The notes beneath the pieces are model-generated. The model was not told where the DNA came from and did not search any database. It was given only the letters and a program-made list of their open reading frames with translations. 64,000 bases of DNA from Takakia lepidozioides. Taxonomy: Eukaryota; Streptophyta; Takakiopsida; Takakiales; Takakiaceae. A program made the position numbers and the translations under genes. The DNA lies in contig CM060731.1 in NCBI GenBank assembly GCA_030704615.1, positions 92,854,756 through 92,918,755 on the forward strand, read 5' to 3'. This document shows, piece after piece, positions 55,448-64,000 of this stretch; position 1 is the first letter of the stretch; every line of letters starts with the position of its first letter.

Positions 55448-58400
55448 CTAGCTAAGGGAAGGTTGGTGGATCTCATAAGCCCCGGCGCATCCTAGATACA
55501 CGTTGTACATGAAGTACATGTGCTTACAAGGTAGATATGTTTGTTTTTTCTTCTTGACAGATAGCTCATCAAAGTCGGGACAATCACAAGATGGAAACTG
55601 ACCAATGTATACATTGTAAACCAATCCTGCTCTGGTAGATCCCTCTGTTTGTAGCTGGTAAATTCTCCCATAACCTGGCTGAGGCACGTTTCTGAATCCA
55701 CGAACCTCAGCAATAAGAGTCTCCGCTGACTTTGGCGACTCAAGTGTCGAGGAGTCGGATCCCGACGCCGAATGCGCACCCCATAGCGTGTAGTGGGATA
55801 CTTACCCACAGGAAGGACAACATATGTTGTTCCACTGGAAGTGGTCCCACAAGAAAATTCGGATCAGGAACGTTGGGAGGATGGACTAGTCAAAAACCTG
55901 CAAGGGTCAAGATGTCCACCTCTTCTTGTGTAAGGTTGGTTCCAACCTTCACAGGCCACACGTTAGGTATACCCAGTTTTCCCAAGCAATAGGATGGCAC
56001 GGTCCCTCCAACACACGACAAAACATCTGTGGGGCAAAACCAAAAAACTTGCAGTTTGGTTCTTTCATGTTCGGTGCTAGTAACTTGCCAGTGAAGCAAG
56101 GTGCAGGACTTCCTTTACCTTTCCTGATGAGCGCTTTGCATTTATCTTTGGAAACTCCAACCAAGGCAGAACAACGAACCATGGAAGCAGGACCTGTCCG
56201 CTGAATCCTGAACAATGCATCGGAAAAGTCTTGTGTTTCTCTCACTGGATTTCCCCATTGCATTGGCTGAGGAGGGATAGCAACATGTGGATTTGTCTCA
56301 CAGAAAGTTGAAGAACCAGGAATGTCATGACTTGATTTGGAGCTGACAAACCTAGATGACTGGTGTGGACTGGGCATCCCAGTGGCGCGCACTGGAACAG
56401 TCTTTACATTCATATCACACCTCCAAGATTCGTTTGGCCCACCATGCTCATTGCCTAACTTGCGTTTGACTGGAATAGTGCGATTGTCTCCCTCCAATTG
56501 AACCCCCTTTGTGTGCATGGGTGTTCCAGCTACCATGCCACGTACAACCTTACCCATTTTTGCTGGGCTATTAGATCTAGCTGCTTGACGCAACATGAGC
56601 TCCTCTTTGTCGGGCCCCGTCCCCCATGTCTTTCCTGTGGTGTGCCTGTAAAATATTGCCAGCTGCAAAAGAGCTCGTGACATGTCATGCATGGTGGCCT
56701 CATATAGATCCACCTTCATTTTTTTCCCATTGCCTGCTGTCTTCCACCAAGCAGAATGGACTGCCTCAGACAAATTAGTGGTAGGCATATCTGCATCTGC
56801 CTCCACATCCATGTCCTCTCTCATCCATTGGCCCCACATTCGATATCTGTAGTGCCACCATGCAAGCCATGAATCCAGTTTTGGCAGACTCTTTTCTGTG
56901 CATGCTCCTGAAGAGAGCCACCAAGCCCGAATTGCAATGTATGTGGTTGTAGCATCCTCCAAGGTAGCACTATCTTTCCATTCATAACAGAGCTGAGTGT
57001 GCCTTTCACGGAAGTCCTCCAAGATATAGTCGTTGGTGTGTCTTCGGAGGCTTTCAGCCCAATGATATAAACATGTTCTTTCTTTACCTTCCATTGGGAC
57101 ATTGGGATCAGATCCATAAACCCTTCGAACAGCAGCCCAATTCGCTCCTGCTGCATCCGCCATGAAGCCAGCAAAATTTGGTTTGTTCAAGCCAGCAAGT
57201 TTTGCTTGTTCATTGATCATCTCCCAGAATAACACCTGAGCATCTGCATCCTCTGTTTTCATATCGCAAATGGCAATGGTCATCATTCGCTTGACATATG
57301 GTTCATAGACATGACACGCAAGAGTTGTCCAATCCTTGATGCGTTTGACATGGTCAAATACTACCCAACTTGTGCGTAGATCCCCCTCACTCATGCGACG
57401 CACAAGATCAACACCACTCCTGGGACCAGCAACAAATCTTGAAAACATGGGGGAGATGAGAAGTATGCTGGCCTGGAAGGGGATTGCTGTGAATGAAATG
57501 GTATAAACTCAGACGCTTCAACTCCAATATGGACATGATGGAATTGACACGTGCAGATGCGACCTTGTTTTTCACACTGGGGCTACAAACATGGGCAAAC
57601 TCTTCAAGAATATCTTCCAAAGCCTCTCCCTCAAGACGTACTGTCTCTGTGCCATCAGCCACAAGAACTCGATCAATCAAGAGCTTTTGGGCCATTGACA
57701 AGGAAATAGCTCTCGGGGTCGACCATGGCTTCATCTTAACGTGCTCTTGAATCATGCTTGATGCATTTTCCGCAGCCTCTCTATTCTCGCCCTTGGCACA
57801 TGGATGGTTATGAAACCCAACGTGAACTGCAACACATGTATATGTTGGAAGGGAACTTGTGACATAGTACATTCTTGCCCCACAATGCGCCTCACAGAAA
57901 GGTCTTTCTTTGCAGAAACTACACTTGAACTGGTTGAATGGAACTTGGGCTCCTGCAATGAACACCTTGTCTGCATTGCCTTCCCAATAGCGGTCATTCC
58001 GTTCTCCTTCTTTCTTGAAGAAGGGGCAAGTGTGCTTTGACATATGAGCTTTCCAACACAAAGAACCTTACTACATTTCACATGATCTGGAACACCAGAC
58101 ATATTGTAGGTATTGGTCTTGCACCAAGGATGACCATCAAACTTGCGGTCCATGCCTTGGAGGGACTGTGAACCACGGTCCGTACGTAGTTTGACCACAG
58201 GGGGGAGTTCGTGGATCACTTTTCCATCAAAAGCTCGAGGAAGACACCGAACACGATGCACTGGAATGTGACTATAGTCCAAGGTAGAAAGCTCTCCTTT
58301 TGATCCATTCCTCCGAGCAGTGGCGAAGATACTCAAAATGGACAACACACCAGAAGGAAATGCAGATGTAGCCTCCCCTGCTAGTCGTGGAGATGAAGAT

Positions 58401-58926
58401 AAACCCCTCGCAGATTCGCAACAATCAGACGTGGTGTTGTCCAATGGAGTTTTCCGAGGCTTCATGTCGTGAAGCAAGACCATATGAGCAGATGAGGAAG
58501 GTTGAGATCCACAAAATACACTCTTAGAAACCTCAACACAATCCGAATTATGAGACCCCAAGCTCGCCGAATCTGCAACCTCCTCCTTTAATTTACAACT
58601 CCCATTTGTTGCAGCTTGATCGTTCTTTCTTGCAATAGAAGTGTGCCTCTCATCATGTGACTGTGTATAGCTCGTACCTGTGACACGGTACTTGGAGAAA
58701 GTGTTTGGAAACAACTCCCATTGCTTTTGGCCGTCATTGAAAACTGGAAGCAACACTGTGGAGGCATCATCATCTCCATCATCCTCCAAAAAAACTGAAC
58801 CCGGAACAAGTTTGAATCTATTGCATAACCAAGGTTCTGGGATAATGCACTTGTTTCCATTGCAAGGATAACGAACCACTTTGCATCAGGTGGACATGAA
58901 AGCACTGCATATTTTGGTGTAGACAT
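55448..58926 (-). pseudogene. SWIM-family transposase, copy C (most complete, about five frameshifts)
   Basis: Minus strand from MSTPKYAVLSCPP (58926). A shift near 58885 leads into NRFKLVPGSVFLEDD, the family's N-terminal motif. Then DRKFDGHPWC, a shift near 58040, the Cys/His cluster CSFCKERPFC...C with HVGFHNHPC, and LELKRLSLYHFIH. After a shift near 57440 a 499-codon block holds the core: VKRMMTIAICDMKTED, GFMADAAGANWAAVRRVYG, ERTCLYHWAESLRRHT, MPTTNLSEAVHSAWW. After VWPVKVGTNLTQEEVD the SWIM finger follows (CDCPDFDELS ... CKH, 55600-55520), ending at 55448. The order finger, DDE-type core, SWIM agrees with Mutator-like transposases. Which acidic residues are catalytic cannot be fixed here. 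Copy D lies divergently upstream. Confidence 0.78.
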
Positions 58927-59620
58927 TTGGCAATGCCCTCAAAGTTTGAGAGAAGATGCAAAATGAATGAAAGCGCACATCTTGCAAGACCTTATGCAAA
59001 TACATTAAATGGCTTACATTACTTATGTGTATCATCAATCCAGAAGGTCCAAATTTTTTGAGGCATGTGCTCCATCCATATTATTCTCTGACAGAAACAA
59101 CTAAATGGACTATCCCTTATTTTTAAGACGACGGCGCCGTTGTTGAGATCTTAGAATCCAATGTACTGCCTTCTTCTTATGAGCATATGAAACATAAATG
59201 CTCTGCATGTTTCCATTTATTTTACAACCAATCGTTGATTAATCGTCCAACTATGAACTGACACACTAGATGGGACAATTTATTTACAATCAAATCCCAT
59301 GACATGTATGTTGATTTGTTCTTTGATTACTCATGTATGAGTAATGAGTACAAGTATTTGTGGCGACAATTGACTCTAAAACCAATAAATTGATTAAGAC
59401 ACCCATAACAAAATATTTAGTTACTTTATCACTTACTTTATATTGTATTATGAAGACGCCGCCACAAAGTAACATGTCAATCGTACAACCATCTTCTGAG
59501 GATCCACGTGTAACCCATGTAGTCCAAAAAGCACTAACGCCAGAGTGTATAAAAAAAGTTCACATTTCAGATTTGGCCAATTTGGCCTTTTTAAGGCCTT
59601 AGCCTTCGCTAACTCGCCCC
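58927..59620. other. AT-rich intergenic sequence, no gene
   Basis: Low-complexity AT-rich region upstream of transposase C; I see no coding sequence or clear repeat in it. Confidence 0.45.
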
Positions 59621-59621
59621 C

Positions 59622-59712
59622 CTTCCCCCCCGCTCTCCTTGGCGGGGGCAGGTTTGAACCCGCAACCTTGTGGAAAATTTACCACAACCTTACCAACAAG
59701 CCATGCTCTATT
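59622..59712 (-). repeat. tRNA-derived SINE-like unit
   Basis: The minus strand has an A-box-like TGGCTTGTTGGT (59703-59692) and a B-box-like GGTTCAAACC (59660-59651), 43 nt start to start, as in tRNA genes. Between them is a hairpin TGTGG...CCACA like an anticodon arm. A GC-rich segment (CTGCCCCCGCCAAGGAGAGC) follows. The arms do not make a complete tRNA, so this is more likely a SINE or tRNA relic than a functional tRNA. Confidence 0.5.
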
Positions 59713-59995
59713 CAATGAAACAACTTCTATTTTTTTTGTTAATAAACTGTTTCTATTCAGTTAAACTTGTTTCCATTACTACATGACTAACCCGGTATCA
59801 TTACTACACTAACGTAGTCTAGTATACTTGCACATTATCCCTTGCCACTCCCCCAAACAAACACACACAAACTACACAAGCACTTAACACGTCTCTAGTC
59901 TCTACACCCTGGAGACTCCCGTTGCGAAGAGGAGACAGAGGCGCCGCATCTCGGCCTTATACTATACCACCCCGAGGCAACGAGCTGTTGCGGCG

Positions 59996-62900
59996 ATGGG
60001 GAGGAAGAAGGACACTCGAGGGGGAGGCGTTGCTGGTGGTGGTGGTGGTAGAGGTAAGCTGCGGACGGAGAAGGTAAGCTGTAGTTTTGTTTTTTTTCAT
60101 GACCTGCACTTAGGCATATGCGCCATCGCATAAGCCCCACCAAGCTGCTCCTAATCTAGCACCTCCGCCGGCGCAGATGCCTAAGTCACTTCAACTCTCA
60201 CAAGTTTGCGAATATCCACACATACACACAATCGTCTCCGCTGGCGGAGACAGCTCATTCCCCTTGGTTTTTTCTGATGCTTGGAAGGGCTGGGCTGCCA
60301 CCTCCGCCGGCGCATACCGTTGGAGCTGGGATGCTCACATGTTTCAGGAAGTGCTCCTCTACTCCCATCCCGTTTATTTTTTTGCATGCTCATACGTTGC
60401 TGATGCTCCGAGCGGGTTGGGCTGGCGTATCCGCCGGCGCATACCTGTGCAGCAGGGCTGCTCAAATATTTCAGGAAGTTCTCCCCTTTTCCATCTCCTT
60501 TGTTTTTCCGCATGCTCAAAAGTTGCTGATGTTCCGAGTGGGCTGCGCTGGCATATCCGCCGGCGCATACCCATTGAGTACATTTTTTTTTGCTCAGTTC
60601 ATAGGTTTCAGGAACCTCCTGCAAGCGTCTCCGCCGGCGGAGACATTTGGAGCTTGGTTTTTTTGCATATTCCCTGTGTTACGGAAGCTCCAAAGCGCCA
60701 AGGCTGCCACCTCTGTCAACACAGACCCGTGCAGCAGGGCTGCTCACATATTTCAGGAAGTTCTCCCCCCCTTCCATCTCTTTTGTTTCTCCGCATTCTC
60801 ATAAGTTGTTGATGCTCCGAGTGGGCTGGGCTGCCATATCCGCCGGCGCATACCCATTGAGCACAATCTTTTTTTGCTTAGCTCCTAGGTTTCAGGAACC
60901 TCATGCAAGCATCTCCGCCGGCGGAGATGCTTGGAGCTTGGTTTTTTGTTGTATATTCCTTGTGTTACGTAAGCTCCAAAGTGTCGAGGCTGCCACCTCC
61001 GTCGGCGCAAACGCTTGGGGAACCTTCCCTATTTTGGTTGATCACAGTATTCAAGTATCTCAAAGCTTCTACGTTGCCACCTCCACAACTCCACATGCTT
61101 CCATAGGCCTAGTTTGATCTTTCAAGGTGCTCCTGTATGTTTGGCTACAACCTCCCTTCCATGGTATGCGCCGACGCATATGCTTGGAGCTCCTTGAGCA
61201 AAAATTTCTTCAAGGGCCTCAAATCTTGTCAAATTTTGAGTTGGTTGCACATATGTGTCATATGCGCCGGCGTAGGTGGTCGGAGGTCCTCTGTCGGGAT
61301 GCTCAGGCCTGTATTCTGCTCCAAGTTGTAAGCTTTGAAAGACAAGGATATTCATGGAATTAGTTGACTATCCAAATTCATTTGTTTTCTTCATGCAACC
61401 ATGACACTGAACTGCTCTTTTTACATATTATACATTCACACATGTGCTCTTCTCATACACTGACATCTTGAACTGTTTTGGTATATGGAATTAGGAAATT
61501 ACTACTACAACTGAAGCTGTGGAGGCCGGGACGCTTGCAACCATTATTGACGACATTGATGCAGGGAATTGGGGGGCAGATGAGTATGAAGAGGATACAA
61601 CATCTAGTGATCCTCTTTCTCTAGATGCCAAACAGACAATTATTCTGGAAAAGAAACAAGATCTGAATGTAACTTTCAGGTCCCTCCTCATTGAGGATGG
61701 AGTTATGGACATTCCATCGTGTCGCATGATTTCTATGCAGGTTGTTAGGCCCGTCCTTGCCAACGACATCCTAAAGCTTAGAGGAGACATCTATTCTGGA
61801 TACCATCCAGGAGCAGCCGTGTTCTATGTTTCTGTTGAGAGGATTGATGGATCTACTATAGATGTAGGTCCTGATATCATCTCTACATGGGATAGTCATT
61901 GGAAATTACAGTCTCTGAGAGGGTTGCAGGGATGCAAGAGCGATGTTCGAGGCATACTATGGGAAACACTCCGGATTCAACGAACTAAAATTCTTCCGCC
62001 TGCTTTTGATATTGGCGACATCCTCTTCGAGTTGCCGCCGCCAGTGGCTTCTAGGGGTCTTACAGGTCTCATGTCTGGAATGGACAAGAAGCACGATGGA
62101 CACCCTTGGTGTCAGACAAAGACTTCCAATATCAACAACCCACATGGTTTGAAGTTTAGAAAATCGGTTTGCATTGGTCACCTTCGATATGACAATGTGT
62201 CTTGCAAGCATCTGAAGATTTTGGGTGTTCCAAACGAGACAGAGTGGGATGGTTTCTCTGACAACCCTTTCAAACCAGGCTTTGCCCTATCCAACGGGAG
62301 CAGTACTTATGTTTGCAAGTTCTGCAAATTGGCCCCGTCCTGCGTGGCCGAGTGCAAAGCTCGCATGTACTACGTTCTCCATCGTTGCAAGACTCTTACA
62401 CGAGCTTATATCCATTTCGACACTCATGCTCATCCAGTCTCAAAAAGAGATTGCAGAGAAAGTTTAGAGACAGTCCGGTGACTCGTTAGAGATGAATTCC
62501 AGAATGCGCCAACGGCATCACCTTCAGTTATTGCACTTGCAGCAAACAAGTCTTTTCTTCAGAAATATATTCTTGGGGGAGAAGATGAATCAGCAAAAAA
62601 GCTTAAGGGTTCGTCACTTGATGTTGTCATGGATCATTTCTCGACATTGAGTTCGCCCAATATTCAAAATCAAATCCACGCTTTGAGGATGGGGCCAGGG
62701 AGCAGAGGGTCCATGGACGAATGACTGCATCTCCTTCAAACAGAACAAACTTGTCCTCGCTAATGAACCCCCGCTCGTGGTTACCTTGTGCAGAGTGTGT
62801 CCGGCTGCAACGCTGTCTGATTGCACAAACTTGTGTAGCTCCTGCTCCTCTGCTCCAGTACATCCTTGACTTGAAGCGTAGAAGCCGGTATGACTTTATT

Positions 62901-63500
62901 CAGGATGTTGTCTTTTCTGGACAGGGTTCCATGTAAGTGTACTTGTTCAAGATGTCCACAGTGGGCTGGGAGGGTAGTGGGGTGAGTCTGGTCCGCAGAA
63001 TGCAACCTGGTGGGGATTTGGAGAAATCATGGTTCATGTTTGATCAATACAAACGTGTCAAAAACTGGACAACCATGGCTTGGCATGTGTATGATCTTGG
63101 TAATTAACGAGTCTTGACAATTGCAGTTTGCGACATGCAGTCCGAAGACACAGAATCATATATTCTCATGTGGAGGTCGTTGGTAGCTGTTATGCGAGCA
63201 AATGGTGTTGAGGACCCCAACTTTGCAAGATTCATGGGTGACAACGCACAAACAAACTTGAATGCTGTCAGCCGTGTGTTTGGATCTGGGGATCCGAAAG
63301 TGCCGGACATGGAGCGTACTTGTCTTTTCCACTTGACTCAATCTCTTCAGCGTCACACAAGAATGCTGCAACTGCAAACTCCATGTACCAGACAGTCCGA
63401 GCATGGTGGTTCTCTTCACTGGCTGTGAAGAGGGAACAAAAGAGCTGGACGACTGGCTGGGATCTGGCATTTCAGATACCGGCAATGGGGTGCTTTCATG
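59996..63500 (+). pseudogene. SWIM-family transposase, copy D (N-terminal half to core)
   Basis: Exon 1 59996-60073 (MGRKKDTRGGGVAGGGGGRG), donor GTAAGC; intron 60074-61494 with array C; exon 2 from 61495 after ATTAG, in phase. Exon 2 has RPVLANDILKLRGDIYSGYH, GAAVFYVSVE, MDKKHDGHPWCQTKTSN and VCKFCKLAPSC...C with HFDTHAHPV. An in-frame TGA at 62479 is followed by more family sequence in the same frame (STLSSPNIQNQIHALR) to 62720. Beyond that, in other frames: LDLKRRSRYDFIQDVVFSGQ (near 62900) and TIAVCDMQSED then FARFMGDNAQTNLNAVSRVF (63114-63290). It breaks off near 63500 against an integrase fragment, so the SWIM end is absent. Best evidence in the window for the intact finger module. Confidence 0.78.
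60150..61280. repeat. Palindrome array C (CCGCCGGCGG-type), inside the first intron of copy D
   Basis: About a dozen dyads of the form TCCGCCGGCGGA or TATCCGCCGGCGCATA near 60163, 60236, 60302, 60428, 60555, 60628, 60838, 60911, 60994, 61163 and 61259. Units of about 65-130 bp also share TTTCAGGAAGTTCTCCCC, TGTTACGGAAGCTCCAAAG and TGGGCTGCCATATCCGCC. The palindrome differs from those of arrays A and B but is again GC-rich and lies beside the same transposase family. Confidence 0.85.
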
Positions 63501-63544
63501 ACAACAGTAAGTCCTTCTGCAACTATCCCTGTAGCTTTGGAAGT

Positions 63545-63880
63545 AATCTTGCCATGCTGCAATTTCATATCATACAATCTGACCCTGCACAAATTCGTTT
63601 GAGTAAGAAACCCGTTTGTTGTAGTTACGAGCTTGAATCACCTGTGAAGCAGCAAAGTTAGTTTTGGCCCGACATTCCGACCGTTGCCGTTTGGCACACA
63701 TGTTGACCAAGAATTGATCCCAATCTGGAGGATCAGAAATAGGAAGAACATCGTGAAGGGGAGTCCGAGCCACCCTGCCATGCCATATGACAACTCAAAA
63801 GATGAGATCCTAGTGCTGGAATGAACTGAAGTGCGATAAGCAAAAATGAGTATAGGACGCACGCTGCCTATGTCCGAGCA
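63545..63880 (-). pseudogene. Ty3/gypsy integrase C-terminal fragment
   Basis: The minus strand reads RPILIFAYRTSVHSSTRISS then FELSYGMAGWLGLP, the well-conserved end of the integrase core in Ty3/gypsy elements, followed after a frame change by QVIQARNYNKRVSYSNEF. No other domain is visible to 64000. Confidence 0.8.
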
Positions 63881-64000
63881 ACGGATGGGGGGTTTTGGAT
63901 GGAAGCATGGATGAATAAAATCATCTAAGTATTTATCGCTAGACGAACGTCCTGCAAATATGCTTCCTTCTGTTTCTCCGTGCCCGCTCGGATTGTTTGT

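Noticed and set aside
59895-60143. Minus-strand open frame with a His run
   Set aside because: Shadow of the Gly-rich first exon of transposase D on the plus strand.

Overview
The window looks like nuclear DNA of a large, repeat-rich plant-lineage genome. The evidence is primer-binding sites for initiator tRNA-Met, Ty3/gypsy elements (one with a chromodomain), a CACTA/En-Spm element, a LINE remnant, GT-AG introns and a tRNA-derived SINE-like unit. The many GC-rich palindromic arrays remind me of charophyte algae such as Chara, but that is an inference; no host marker gene is present. Almost every base belongs to a mobile element or a repeat, and nearly every coding region is broken. The one gene I can assemble without an in-frame stop is the CACTA protein at 39120-43047 (minus).

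Layout. 0-6.6 kb: C-terminal remnant of a SWIM-zinc-finger transposase (copy A), a stray RNase H fragment, and a 3.4 kb array of about 40 palindromes (array A). 7.7-11.5 kb: Ty3 element copy 1 (LTR family 1, gag-pol with frameshifts). 11.5-22.3 kb: a nest of LTR-family-2 pieces (E1-E4), three of which carry an unrecognised coiled-coil gene between pol and the 3' LTR, plus a pol fragment. 22.3-26 kb: transposase copy B (minus), followed by two palindrome arrays of opposite monomer orientation (array B, 26.3-28.8 kb). 29-35 kb: a repeat, a CACTA-type C-terminal fragment, a cluster of nine CACGTG boxes, a retropepsin fragment, and a gene with a ParB-like motif on a segment that has been inverted. 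35-38.1 kb: Ty3 copy 2, cut by a CACTA end at 38144. 38.1-43.5 kb: the CACTA gene, fused to an FCP1-type HAD phosphatase domain. 43.8-45.1 kb: LINE and unknown fragments. 45.1-51.2 kb: two opposed chromovirus pieces (E6, E7; LTR family 3). 51.2-54.9 kb: family-2 LTR and gag (E5). 55.4-58.9 kb: transposase copy C (minus). 60.0-63.5 kb: transposase copy D (plus), with a third palindrome array (array C) in its first intron. 63.5-64 kb: integrase fragment.

What ties it together. A transposase family (PGSVFLE-type N-terminal domain, Cys/His fingers, MULE-like core, SWIM finger) occurs four times. Three copies lie beside or around arrays of short GC-rich palindromes, and the palindrome differs between copies. 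I propose that these arrays are the binding-site-bearing ends of one transposon superfamily. A second notable point is that reversing a 3.07 kb segment (31936-35006) restores both a split LTR and a split repeat at once.
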